64,000 nucleotides of DNA from Galbibacter marinus (lineage in GTDB: Bacteria; Bacteroidota; Bacteroidia; Flavobacteriales; Flavobacteriaceae), in assembly GCF_000300875.1 (NCBI RefSeq), contig NZ_AMSG01000015.1, positions 1 to 64,000 on the forward strand, read 5' to 3'. Made by a program: the position numbers and the translations under genes. This document shows, piece after piece, positions 51,028-59,678 of the stretch. The stretch's first letter is position 1. Every line of letters begins with the position of its first letter. The notes beneath the pieces are model-generated. The model made no database searches, was not told the DNA's origin, and worked only from the letters and a program-made list of their open reading frames with translations.

Positions 51028-51960
51028 TTATAATTTAAGCAATTGCGCAGTGTCTTCAACAAATAGGAACGAGTATTTAGGTGTTCCTCCTAAAAATTCC
51101 TTTTCGTTTCTTAATTGCGGATAATAATTTTCAAGTTTTTCAGCCACTGCGGTACCAGTTTTGGTAAGTTTTACCGGAGTAAAGGAGCGGAACAATGGTC
51201 TTAGTTTAGAGGCCATTTTATAGTATTGTATATCTCCATATCCATAATATCCAGGGTCCTGAAGCATCGCATCCACTAATAAATCTTTGGATTTTATGTT
51301 TTGATACAATGCTTTGTCAAGCATTTTATTCTCTAATTGGTTGAGCCCGTTTTTTAAACTTGGGAAACGATGTAGGTGGGTTTGGATTACATTGGTGAGA
51401 TATTGCAGTTGACTATTGTTTTGTTTAATTGCACTTTGCAGGCGAATAGGACTGTTTTCACAATAAAGCTGCCAAATATAATCGCCGTATTCAATATCGT
51501 CTTTATTAAGTAAAAGTCTGTCTTTGTAAAGATCCTCAAGAGCAGTTTTATCTAAGGATGATAGAGAAGGTGAGGGTTGTGAGTCCTTTTCAACACCAGA
51601 TCCGATAAGATAGATAGTGGCATTAGATCTATTTTTCTTAATCCAACTAAGGACCGCAATCATATTTATTTGACAAAAGAGATCCTTATTAAACCAAAGT
51701 ACAATTTCATCTTGAGATTTCTGATTACAAAGATTTCGGTATTCTTTTAGGGTTCTATTAATAAAGGTGTCCTTGGTTACTTTATAAGCCCTATTTAAGA
51801 ACTCGTATCGTTGTCGCCAAAAGGTTTCACTACCAACCTCAGGGGTGGTTTTACCCTCGCAAAGCATTTCACGCCAAGTAATGATGTCACCAGAAATGTC
51901 TAATGTCTTCAAAACCGCGGTAAACGCATCTCCGTTTGTAATGTGCAGTGTTTTAGTCAT
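51028..51960 (-). CDS. DUF1835 domain protein
   Basis: A 310-residue cytoplasmic protein. The DUF1835 domain is shown by TLHITNGDAFTAVLKTLDISGDIITWREMLCEG and by EIVLWFNKDLFCQINMIAVLSW. The C-terminal half holds a helical region ending LFVEDTAQLLKL. The function of the family is unknown. It is often next to RNA polymerase-related or phosphorylase genes. Here it lies immediately upstream of the nucleoside phosphorylase. Confidence 0.75.
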   Translation of the reverse strand: MTKTLHITNGDAFTAVLKTLDISGDIITWREMLCEGKTTPEVGSETFWRQRYEFLNRAYKVTKDTFINRTLKEYRNLCNQKSQDEIVLWFNKDLFCQINMIAVLSWIKKNRSNATIYLIGSGVEKDSQPSPSLSSLDKTALEDLYKDRLLLNKDDIEYGDYIWQLYCENSPIRLQSAIKQNNSQLQYLTNVIQTHLHRFPSLKNGLNQLENKMLDKALYQNIKSKDLLVDAMLQDPGYYGYGDIQYYKMASKLRPLFRSFTPVKLTKTGTAVAEKLENYYPQLRNEKEFLGGTPKYSFLFVEDTAQLLKL

Positions 51961-52061
51961 TTAATTTATAGATTTGGAAGAAACATTTAGTTTAATTATG
52001 GGTAAATGTATAAATTATGTGATGAATTACCATAATTTTTGATGTTAATTTCAAAAGGACT

Positions 52062-52391
52062 TTAACCCCCTACACGTTTGACTTTGAAGCCCTTTTCTTG
52101 AAGTATTGACATGATTTGGTCACGATAATCTCCTTGAATTATGATGGATTCCTTCTTAAAAGAGCCACCAACACTTAATTTGGTTTTTAACTCTTTTGCA
52201 AGAATTTTAAAGTCTTTATCCGCTCCATTATACCCATCGATAATTGTAATGGGTTTGCCCTTCCTTTTTTCGTATTTGCATAGAAGGGGCTCATCTTGTA
52301 TCCAAATGGTATTTTCTGAAGACTCTACATGTTCTTCCTGCTCAAATTCATGATCGGGAAATAAATCTTTTAATTGGTCTTGTAAGTCCAT
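52062..52391 (-). CDS. SUI1/YciH-type translation factor
   Basis: A 109-residue protein with an acidic N-terminal tail and a C-terminal SUI1 (eIF1-like) domain: ITIIDGYNGADKDFKILAKELKTKLSVGGSFKKESIIIQGDYRDQIMSIL. Bacterial homologues (YciH) can affect start-codon selection. It lies between the 2OG oxygenase gene and DUF1835, all minus strand, with a 102-nt gap to DUF1835. Confidence 0.85.
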   Translation of the reverse strand: MDLQDQLKDLFPDHEFEQEEHVESSENTIWIQDEPLLCKYEKRKGKPITIIDGYNGADKDFKILAKELKTKLSVGGSFKKESIIIQGDYRDQIMSILQEKGFKVKRVGG

Positions 52392-52431
52392 TATTGCTAT
52401 TTTTAGCTAATTCTACCTATGTTATCTTTAT

Positions 52432-53382
52432 TTACACTTTGATAAGTCCAAGTTCTATGAGTCGTTGATGTAAAAATTCACCTGCTGTAATATCTTCGTA
52501 TAATTTTGGATGCTCCTGATCAACACAATTATCTAGCACATTCAGTGGCATATCGCTCACCGGATGCATAAAAAATGGGATAGAATAACGAGAAGTATTC
52601 CACAGTTCTCTAGGAGGGTTCACTACCTGGTGAATGGTTGATTTTAGCTTATTATTTGTCAAACGAGATAACATATCACCTACGTTGATCATAAGTTCAT
52701 CTTCTTGTGCTATAGCATCAATCCACTGTCCTTCATGGTTTTGAACTTGAAGTCCTTTTCCTTGGGCTCCCATAAGTAAGGTAATCAAATTGATATCTCC
52801 ATGAGCTGCTGCTCTTACTGCTGCTTTAGGTTCTTCTTTAATAGGAGGGTAATGAATTGGTCTTAAGATTGAATTCCCATTGGTAATGAATTTATCAAAG
52901 TAATTTTCTTCAAGACCCAAATGAAGTGCTAATGCTCTAAGAACGTATTTGGCTGTCTTTTCTAACTTTTTGTAGGTTTCTTTACCTGCTTTATTAAATT
53001 CTGGAACTTCCTTCACTATTACATTATCGGGATACTCAGCTTCAAGTCTAGGATTATTCTCCACATACTGCCCAAAATGCCAAAATTCTTTTAAATCCCC
53101 TTCTTTTCTGCCTTTTGCATGCTCTTTGCCAAAAGAAGTATAACCTCTTTGTCCTCCAATTCCTGGAATTTCATATTGGTCTTTAATCTCTTGAGGTTGA
53201 TTAAAGAATTCTTTAATTGCTTGATATAAATCCTTGATTAACTCTTCTGATAAAAAATGACCTTTTAAGGCTACAAAGCCAATCTCTTCATACGCTTTAC
53301 CAATTTCATCGATAAACTTTTGCTTTCTTTTAGGATCCTCTGATATGAAATCAGTCAGATCAACACTAGGTATTTTATTCAT
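52432..53382 (-). CDS. 2-oxoglutarate/Fe(II)-dependent dioxygenase, isopenicillin N synthase-like
   Basis: The 316-residue enzyme has an N-terminal DIOX_N domain and a C-terminal jelly roll. The iron ligands are His194 and Asp196 (AAAHGDINLI) and His251 (STIHQVVNP). The 2-oxoglutarate-binding RxS motif is Arg265/Ser267 (TSRYSIPFFMHP). The full facial triad suggests an active oxygenase. The substrate is unknown; the family includes flavonoid- and antibiotic-type oxygenases, and bacterial homologues are broad. It is a single gene with a TACATTTG box at 53417-53424. Confidence 0.85.
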   Translation of the reverse strand: MNKIPSVDLTDFISEDPKRKQKFIDEIGKAYEEIGFVALKGHFLSEELIKDLYQAIKEFFNQPQEIKDQYEIPGIGGQRGYTSFGKEHAKGRKEGDLKEFWHFGQYVENNPRLEAEYPDNVIVKEVPEFNKAGKETYKKLEKTAKYVLRALALHLGLEENYFDKFITNGNSILRPIHYPPIKEEPKAAVRAAAHGDINLITLLMGAQGKGLQVQNHEGQWIDAIAQEDELMINVGDMLSRLTNNKLKSTIHQVVNPPRELWNTSRYSIPFFMHPVSDMPLNVLDNCVDQEHPKLYEDITAGEFLHQRLIELGLIKV

Positions 53383-53416
53383 TTGTCCTGAATTTTACAA
53401 CAATAGTTACTTATAA

Positions 53417-53424
53417 CAAATGTA
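53417..53424 (-). promoter_or_regulatory. Putative -7 element of the 2OG oxygenase gene
   Basis: On the minus strand TACATTTG matches TAnnTTTG, 35 nt before the ATG at 53382. Confidence 0.35.
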
Positions 53425-53500
53425 AGAATTTCTGAAGTGTAAAGGTTGATTTTTTAATTCCTTTGTTTTTCCTGTAAAATTAAAATTCTATAATTTTTTC

Positions 53501-53508
53501 TAAATTTG
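53501..53508 (+). promoter_or_regulatory. Putative -7 element of the fused E1 gene
   Basis: TAAATTTG matches TAnnTTTG. It overlaps a TTG at 53506, which argues that this TTG is not the start codon and that translation begins at the ATG at 53524, leaving a very short leader. Confidence 0.4.
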
Positions 53509-53523
53509 ATAAAAATAAAATCC

Positions 53524-55524
53524 ATGGATCACCCATTAATTTCCAATGCGATGGTTTTTGATCACCGCTCAGTTTCTAGTACTACGCAATTAGAGCTGTA
53601 TCAAGCGATGCTTACCTCTAGAATGATCGAAGAGAAGATGTTAGTTTTACTCCGACAAGGAAAGATTTCAAAATGGTTTAGTGGAATAGGTCAAGAAGCA
53701 ATCGCTGTGGGGGTAACTTCCGCCTTAGATATGGATGAATACATTCTACCGATGCACCGAAATTTAGGGGTGTTTACAACTCGAAAAATCCCGCTTTATA
53801 GGCTTTTTGGTCAGTGGCAGGGCAAGGATATTGGATTTACAAAAGGCAGAGACCGAAGTTTCCACTTTGGAACCCACGAGCATCATATTATTGGAATGAT
53901 TTCTCACCTAGGTCCTCAGTTGGGTGTAGCCGATGGTATTGCACTGGGTAATTTATTAAAAAAACAGCCTAAAGTATGTGCCGTATTTAGTGGAGAGGGA
54001 GGGACTAGTGAAGGTGATTTTCATGAAGCGTTGAACATTGCTTCGGTCTGGTCTTTGCCAGTGCTCTTTTGCGTGGAAAATAATGGTTACGGATTATCTA
54101 CCCCCATTATAGAACAATTTAACTGTGAACATATAGCTGATAAAGCACAAGGGTATGGGATGGAATCACATATTATAGATGGAAATAACATTCTCGAGGT
54201 TTATTCCAAAGTAAGTGCTTTGGCTAAAAGTGTACGAGAGAATCCTAGACCTGTGCTTTTAGAATTTAAAACTTTTCGTATTCGTGGTCATGAGGAGGCT
54301 AGCGGAACCAAATATGTACCTAAAACCTTACTAGATTCCTGGAAAGGAAAGGATCCAATTATAAATTATGAGAACTTCTTAATTGACAAAAGTATTGTTA
54401 GTGTCCCTCAAACTAATGATATTAAAGAAAGAATCGGTATTGAGATTGAGAAGAATCTCCGTAAGGCCTTTGATGCTCATGATATAGAGAGTACTGTTGA
54501 AAAGGAAATTCAAGACCTATATAAAGAACACCGACCTAACCAAGTTCTACCAGGTAAAGAAACAGAGAATATGCGCCTTGTTGATGCCGTCTCTGATGGT
54601 TTAAAAGAAGCCATGAGAAGATTTGAACATCTTGTAATTATGGGACAGGATATCGCAGAATATGGAGGTGTTTTTAAAGTTACCCAAGGATTTGTGGAAG
54701 AGTTTTCTAAAGATCGTGTGCGTAATACCCCAATATGCGAATCGGGTATCGTTTCAACAGCTATGGGATTAGCCATCCAAAATTTTAAGGCAGTTGTTGA
54801 AATGCAATTTGCTGATTTTGTAAGTAGTGGATTTAACCCCATTGTCAATTATCTGGCTAAATCTCATTACCGTTGGGGTCAGCATGCGGATGTTGTGATT
54901 CGTATGCCTTGTGGTGCAGGAGTTGGCGCTGGGCCTTTTCATTCACAAACTAATGAAGCTTGGTTTTTGAAAACACCTGGATTAAAGGTCATTTACCCAG
55001 CATTTCCAACAGATGCCAAAGGACTCTTAATTAGTGCTATTGAAGATCCAAACCCAGTGTTGTTTTTCGAGCATAAAGCCTTGTACAGGACACAATATCA
55101 AGATGTTCCCTTAGGGTATTACAATACACCAATTGGAGAGGCGGTCCAAGTTAGGTCAGGGACTAATGTTAGTATTGTTACCTATGGAGCTGGTGTTCAT
55201 TGGGCTATTGATTTGATTATTGAGCTTGAAATCGATGTAGACCTTATTGACCTAAGAACTTTAATGCCGCTTGACCAACAAACCATATACAACTCTGTTA
55301 AAAAAACAGGAAAATTACTTATCTTGCATGAAGACTCGCTGTTCTGTGGCCTTGCTAGTGAGATATCAGCATTGGTAGCACAGCACTGTTTTGAATATTT
55401 AGATGCCCCAATCATTCGAGTTGGTAGCATCGAAACCCCCATTCCTTTCGCTAAATCCCTAGAGAATAACTACTTGCCTAAAACTAGGTTTAGAGAAGAA
55501 TTATTAAAACTAATAGAATATTAA
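53524..55524 (+). CDS. Branched-chain-type 2-oxoacid dehydrogenase E1, alpha and beta fused
   Basis: About 666 residues join E1 alpha and E1 beta in one chain. Alpha half: SRMIEEKMLVLLRQGKISKW, the thiamine diphosphate motif GEGGTSEGDFHEALNIASVW...NNG and RIRGHEEASG. Beta half: MRLVDAVSDGLKEAMRRFEHLVIMGQDIAEYGGVF, IRMPCGAGVGAGPFHSQ and LHEDSLFCGLASEISALV. It decarboxylates branched-chain or pyruvate-like 2-oxoacids, partnered by E2 and E3 elsewhere (lpdA is at 29.2 kb). The fusion is common in this phylum. Confidence 0.9.
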   Translation: MDHPLISNAMVFDHRSVSSTTQLELYQAMLTSRMIEEKMLVLLRQGKISKWFSGIGQEAIAVGVTSALDMDEYILPMHRNLGVFTTRKIPLYRLFGQWQGKDIGFTKGRDRSFHFGTHEHHIIGMISHLGPQLGVADGIALGNLLKKQPKVCAVFSGEGGTSEGDFHEALNIASVWSLPVLFCVENNGYGLSTPIIEQFNCEHIADKAQGYGMESHIIDGNNILEVYSKVSALAKSVRENPRPVLLEFKTFRIRGHEEASGTKYVPKTLLDSWKGKDPIINYENFLIDKSIVSVPQTNDIKERIGIEIEKNLRKAFDAHDIESTVEKEIQDLYKEHRPNQVLPGKETENMRLVDAVSDGLKEAMRRFEHLVIMGQDIAEYGGVFKVTQGFVEEFSKDRVRNTPICESGIVSTAMGLAIQNFKAVVEMQFADFVSSGFNPIVNYLAKSHYRWGQHADVVIRMPCGAGVGAGPFHSQTNEAWFLKTPGLKVIYPAFPTDAKGLLISAIEDPNPVLFFEHKALYRTQYQDVPLGYYNTPIGEAVQVRSGTNVSIVTYGAGVHWAIDLIIELEIDVDLIDLRTLMPLDQQTIYNSVKKTGKLLILHEDSLFCGLASEISALVAQHCFEYLDAPIIRVGSIETPIPFAKSLENNYLPKTRFREELLKLIEY

Positions 55525-55633
55525 TATAGTCTTGTATTTAAATTTTTATTAATTTAATAAGGGATTCTTGATTAGGTTGGAATAATTACTAATTTAGAAC
55601 CCAAAAAATCAGTTTAATTAAAACTACTTAATT

Positions 55634-56125
55634 ATGAAGAAAAAAGCATATTTGTTACTATTGGTAGTCGCGGTGGTAGCGTCTTCCTGTGGGTTGAGTA
55701 AGGCAAATCGGGATTCCAGAAAATCATTAGACGGAACTTGGGAATTAAGCCATATCGATTATCAGAACAATGAAGGCTACTTCAAATCATTGCTATTCAA
55801 TGATGTGACTTCTAAATGTTTTAGAGGCAGTGAGTGGTTCTTCCGCTCGAATAATAGTACTGGCTATTACAACATTATTTCGCCAGGTAATTGTGCTCCA
55901 GGTCAGCGATTTATTCGTTGGTCAATTCAAGATGATGCCAATGGAAATCCTTCCAAATTTCAGTTTAAATTTATCGATGAAAAGAAAAAGGATATCAGTG
56001 GAGGTTATGGCTATGTTTTTGACATTAGAAGTTTAAGTGCTGACCAAATGGTCATTAGTTCTGTCTCTAATGTAGATGGTGAAAGTGTCAATGTAGTCTA
56101 CCAGTTCAACAGAATCAGCATGTAA
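55634..56125 (+). CDS. Lipocalin-like lipoprotein
   Basis: A 163-residue lipoprotein with Cys19 (VVASSCGLSK). The domain fits a lipocalin-type barrel: DGTWELSHIDYQNNEG, FRGSEWFFRSNNSTGYYNI, FKFIDEKKKDISGGYGYVFDI and VVYQFNRI. It probably sits in the outer membrane facing the periplasm. It is followed 31 nt later by an OmpA-type lipoprotein gene, so they may be co-transcribed. Confidence 0.8.
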   Translation: MKKKAYLLLLVVAVVASSCGLSKANRDSRKSLDGTWELSHIDYQNNEGYFKSLLFNDVTSKCFRGSEWFFRSNNSTGYYNIISPGNCAPGQRFIRWSIQDDANGNPSKFQFKFIDEKKKDISGGYGYVFDIRSLSADQMVISSVSNVDGESVNVVYQFNRISM

Positions 56126-56155
56126 TTTTAAATAAAACAATTAAATAATAAACTT

Positions 56156-56845
56156 ATGAAAAGAACAGTGTATAAGGGTAGTTTGATTTTTGCATCAGTA
56201 TTATTAATGTTCAGTTGTGATGCTATCCAAAATTCAAATAAAACTCAAAGAGGTACCGCTATTGGAGCAGGATCTGGTGCGGTAATCGGTGGAGTGATCG
56301 GAAACAATGTAGGTGATGGGAACAATACCGTTTTAGGTGCTATTATAGGTGCTGCTGTTGGTGGTGTTGTCGGGAATAGAATTGGTAATAAAATGGACCG
56401 AAATGCTGAAGCAATCGAAGAAGCAGTTCCAGGTGCAGAAGTTACTAGAATTGGTGAAGGGATTAATGTAACCTTTGATGAGAATAGTGGTGTTAAATTT
56501 AAAATTAACTCTGCTGAAATTTCTCCTGAAGGTAAAGCAACCTTAAACAAAATGGCAGAAGTATTTAGAGAGTATGATGATACCAATGTTCTTATCGAGG
56601 GACATACTGATACTTCGGGTTCTGATGAATACAACTACTCATTATCAGAAAAAAGAGCGAAATCTGTTCGTGACTTTTTAACAGCTAATGGGGTCTCTAA
56701 TTCAAGATTGACAACTAAATGGTACGGAGAAACACAACCAAAATACGACAATGCTACTGCAGATGGTCGTGTAAAGAACAGAAGGGTTGAGCTTGGTATT
56801 ATTGCCAATCAGGATATGATTCAGGATGCCAAAGCACAACAATAG
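56156..56845 (+). CDS. OmpA family lipoprotein with glycine-zipper domain
   Basis: A 229-residue protein with a lipoprotein signal (Cys21, LMFSC). It has a glycine-zipper (GAGSGAVIGGVIGNNVGDG..., AIIGAAVGGVVGNRIGNKM) and a C-terminal OmpA-like peptidoglycan-binding domain with LIEGHTDTSGSDEYNYSLSEKRA and RLTTKWYGETQP. The two domains suggest a bridge between the outer membrane and peptidoglycan. A strong terminator follows at 56872-56916. Confidence 0.88.
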   Translation: MKRTVYKGSLIFASVLLMFSCDAIQNSNKTQRGTAIGAGSGAVIGGVIGNNVGDGNNTVLGAIIGAAVGGVVGNRIGNKMDRNAEAIEEAVPGAEVTRIGEGINVTFDENSGVKFKINSAEISPEGKATLNKMAEVFREYDDTNVLIEGHTDTSGSDEYNYSLSEKRAKSVRDFLTANGVSNSRLTTKWYGETQPKYDNATADGRVKNRRVELGIIANQDMIQDAKAQQ

Positions 56846-56871
56846 TAAAAGAAACTTTAGGTTTTACAATT

Positions 56872-56916
56872 AAAAAAATAAGGTCTGACTCACAAAAATC
56901 AGACCTTATTTTTTTG
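56872..56916. terminator. Bidirectional terminator after the OmpA-type gene
   Basis: AATAAGGTCTGA (56878-56889) pairs with TCAGACCTTATT (56899-56910), with A and T tracts. It separates the OmpA-type gene from the convergent hibernation-factor gene. Confidence 0.85.
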
Positions 56917-56927
56917 CTCGTAAGCAA

Positions 56928-57230
56928 TTAGTTCGCCTTTAATTTGCCTTTCTTTTTTTGTAATTGACGTTCTAAATCATCAGTGGCTTCTTGAATGGAC
57001 ATCTCAAATTTTTCATGAGAAGCTTCCGAGAATAATAATGAGCCTGGAACACGTAATTTAATTTTACATATTTTTCCAGCTTCTCTTGTGGAACTTCTTT
57101 CATTTTGAAAAAATACATCAAAGCGGACAATAAAATCATATTTATCCTCCAACTTCTCTAGTCTTTTTCTAACCAGTTGTTCCAATCGGGAACTAGCGGC
57201 CACACCATCGTATTCAAAGTTTATTTGCAT
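56928..57230 (-). CDS. Ribosome hibernation-promoting factor/RaiA-like protein, short
   Basis: A 100-residue protein of the HPF/RaiA family: MQINFEYDGVAASSRLEQLVRKRLEKLEDKYDFIVRFDVFF, GKICKIKLRVPG and FEMSIQEATDDLERQLQKKKG. The basic C-terminus and two-helix, four-strand pattern match ribosome-associated hibernation factors. It lacks the long C-terminal dimerisation domain. It is convergent with the OmpA-type gene and ends just beyond the shared terminator. Confidence 0.82.
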   Translation of the reverse strand: MQINFEYDGVAASSRLEQLVRKRLEKLEDKYDFIVRFDVFFQNERSSTREAGKICKIKLRVPGSLLFSEASHEKFEMSIQEATDDLERQLQKKKGKLKAN

Positions 57231-57352
57231 AGTACATATGTTTGTACTAAAAATAAGAAAATTTACTGTAGAATCTATAGGATTTACTAAGTTTTAATAG
57301 CAATTTAAGAACTTAGTAGAGGTATTTGGTGCCTACCTAGTGAGATACAGTA

Positions 57353-58204
57353 CTATATATTTTTTGAGGTAATAGTAATTGCTGCGAGTAACTCTTTGTA
57401 ATTCATTGATTTTAGATCTTCATCGGCATAGAAGGAGCTAAGCTTATCTTGATTAAAATGGTATAAATCCCAACGCTTATGATGATACTCTAATGCAGTT
57501 AGGTTTTCGATCCAATCTCCTGAGTTTAAATACAAGCAAGTTCCGTTTTTATTGACCTTTCTTAGCATTTGAGGCTGGTGTATGTGACCACATATCACAT
57601 ATTTATAACCATTTTCAATAGCCAGATCGGCCGCCACGCTTTCAAAATCATCAATATATTTTATAGCTTTTTTAACCCCATTTTTTATTCGTTTTGAAAG
57701 GGAATATTTTTCTCTCCCCATTTTAATCAGCACCCAATTAATTACGCGGTTAAGAAGTATTAAGAAATCATAGCCCCAGCCTCCTAATTTTGCGATCCAT
57801 TTGGTATGTTGTATTGAGACATCAAAAACATCCCCATGGAAAATCCATGCCTTTTTGCCATCCAAGTTTAAAATAAGCTTGTTGAGAATATGAATATTAC
57901 CCATGCTGATGTCACTAAATTTTCGGAGCATCTCATCGTGATTTCCGGTAATGTAATAAACCTCTGTTCCTTTAGTGGAAAGATCAATAATTTTTTTAAT
58001 TACCTGCAAATGTGTCTTAGGAAAGTATCGTTTCCTGAAATGCCAAATATCGATGATGTCACCATTTAGAATTAATTTTTTAGGAGCGATACTATTAAGA
58101 TAAGAGAGTAGTTCTCCTGCATGGCAACCGAAAGTCCCCAAATGTACATCTGAAATTACTACAACTTCTAATTTACGTTTTCTCAAAAGAATGTTTTTAT
58201 ACAA
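57353..58204 (-). CDS. LpxH-like UDP-2,3-diacylglucosamine diphosphatase family metallophosphoesterase
   Basis: The 283-residue protein has the calcineurin-like metal-site motifs VISDVHLG (DxH), LNGDIIDIWHF (GDxxD), GNHDEMLR (GNHD), FHGDVFD and VICGHIHQPQM (GHxH). These fit the LpxH/UshA-like family, and LpxH acts in lipid A synthesis. In Bacteroidetes several paralogues exist, so this gene may act on another substrate. Cytosolic: no signal peptide. It is divergent from aroC. Confidence 0.8.
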   Translation of the reverse strand: MYKNILLRKRKLEVVVISDVHLGTFGCHAGELLSYLNSIAPKKLILNGDIIDIWHFRKRYFPKTHLQVIKKIIDLSTKGTEVYYITGNHDEMLRKFSDISMGNIHILNKLILNLDGKKAWIFHGDVFDVSIQHTKWIAKLGGWGYDFLILLNRVINWVLIKMGREKYSLSKRIKNGVKKAIKYIDDFESVAADLAIENGYKYVICGHIHQPQMLRKVNKNGTCLYLNSGDWIENLTALEYHHKRWDLYHFNQDKLSSFYADEDLKSMNYKELLAAITITSKNI

Positions 58205-58550
58205 TAAAGAAAAGAACTAAATACAGAAAGTGTATTTTTTAAAAATTAAATGTATATCATCTTATTGTTAAGCCTCTTGTGGATTATTATTTAATGTGAT
58301 TCATAAAAACTAGGACTTCTGATTAAATTCTAAAAATTGTCTAACCTATTAATAGCAAAGTTGTTGTGTGTTAAAGGTGGATCTTACCTTTTTGCTTAAA
58401 TTTTATGGAACTGTTGAAAATACATATTCAAAATAAGTGAGGTGAAGCAGGTTATCTTCTTAACTTAAACCTAAATAACCCTTGGATAATGGGCAAATTA
58501 ATTTTCGTATCTCTTTATTAAAAATTACATTTGTCAAAATCATAAAATTC
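58205..58550. other. 346-nt intergenic region between divergent phosphatase gene and aroC
   Basis: AT-rich sequence with a TACATTTG box (58526-58533) just before aroC. No coding frame or strong hairpin is visible. A longer aroC frame start at 58482 falls in this region but adds residues unrelated to chorismate synthases. Confidence 0.45.
58526..58533 (+). promoter_or_regulatory. Putative -7 element of aroC
   Basis: TACATTTG matches TAnnTTTG, 17 nt before the ATG at 58551. No clear -33 TTTG at the expected distance. Confidence 0.4.
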
Positions 58551-59624
58551 ATGGCAGGAAATTCCTTCGGAAATCTTTTTAGTTTAACCACTTTTGGTGA
58601 ATCTCACGGACCAGCATTGGGTGGTGTAATTGATGGATGCCCAGCGGGTATTCAACTCGATTTAGATAAAATCCAATTAGATTTGGATAGAAGAAAACCA
58701 GGGCAATCCGCTATCGTAACGCAGCGGAAAGAACCAGATGAAGTCCGTTTCCTTTCTGGTATTTTTGAAGGAAAAACCACGGGAACTCCAATCGGTTTTA
58801 TTATTGAGAATACAAATCAAAAATCACATGATTACTCTCATATCAAGGATAGTTTTCGTCCTTCACATGCAGATTATGTGTATAATAAGAAATACGGTTT
58901 TAGAGATTATAGAGGAGGGGGACGTAGTTCGGCAAGAGAAACGGCAAGTAGAGTTGTTGCAGGGGCTATTGCTAAACAATTCCTTAAAGGTATAAAAATC
59001 CGTGCGTTTGTGTCCTCAGTGGGGCATATTACTTTAGATAAACCGTACACTTCCCTAGATATTGATCAAGCAGAACAAAACATTGTTCGTTGTCCTGATC
59101 CAGAAAAGGCCACGGAAATGGAATCTTTTATCAAAGAAGTAAGAAAGGATGGAGATACTGTTGGAGGCACTGTTACCTGTGTAATTGAAAACCTGCCGAT
59201 TGGACTTGGTGAACCTGCCTTTGAAAAACTGCATGCCGAATTAGGGAAGGCCATGCTTTCTATTAATGCTGTAAAAGGTTTTGAATACGGGAGTGGATTT
59301 GCGGGTACTGCCATGAGAGGCAGTGAGCATAATGATCTTTACAATGAGGATGGGACCACTAAAACCAATAATTCAGGAGGAATACAAGGCGGCATTAGTA
59401 ATGGAATGGATATTTACTTCAAAGTGGCTTTTAAACCCGTTGCCACAATCATGCAGACCCAGCCAACTATTGATATAGAAGGAAATCCTGTGGAGATGCA
59501 CGGTAAAGGTAGACATGATCCATGTGTTGTTCCCAGAGCAGTGCCAATTGTGGAAGCTATGGCAGCACTAGTATTAGCGGATTACAAACTTATAGATCAA
59601 GCAAGAAAGCATAATAATATTTAA
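58551..59624 (+). CDS. aroC: Chorismate synthase
   Basis: The last common step to aromatic amino acids, using reduced FMN. The 357-residue protein has [49 protein letters not shown], the [18 protein letters not shown] signature and [20 protein letters not shown]. The ATG at 58551 is chosen as the family start. pabB, which uses its product, is elsewhere in the window. The symporter gene follows in the same direction. Confidence 0.95.
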   Translation: MAGNSFGNLFSLTTFGESHGPALGGVIDGCPAGIQLDLDKIQLDLDRRKPGQSAIVTQRKEPDEVRFLSGIFEGKTTGTPIGFIIENTNQKSHDYSHIKDSFRPSHADYVYNKKYGFRDYRGGGRSSARETASRVVAGAIAKQFLKGIKIRAFVSSVGHITLDKPYTSLDIDQAEQNIVRCPDPEKATEMESFIKEVRKDGDTVGGTVTCVIENLPIGLGEPAFEKLHAELGKAMLSINAVKGFEYGSGFAGTAMRGSEHNDLYNEDGTTKTNNSGGIQGGISNGMDIYFKVAFKPVATIMQTQPTIDIEGNPVEMHGKGRHDPCVVPRAVPIVEAMAALVLADYKLIDQARKHNNI

Positions 59625-59678
59625 ATAGGTTTTTAAATATTTTACAAAAACTAACTTATCTAACTAAACACTTACTTA

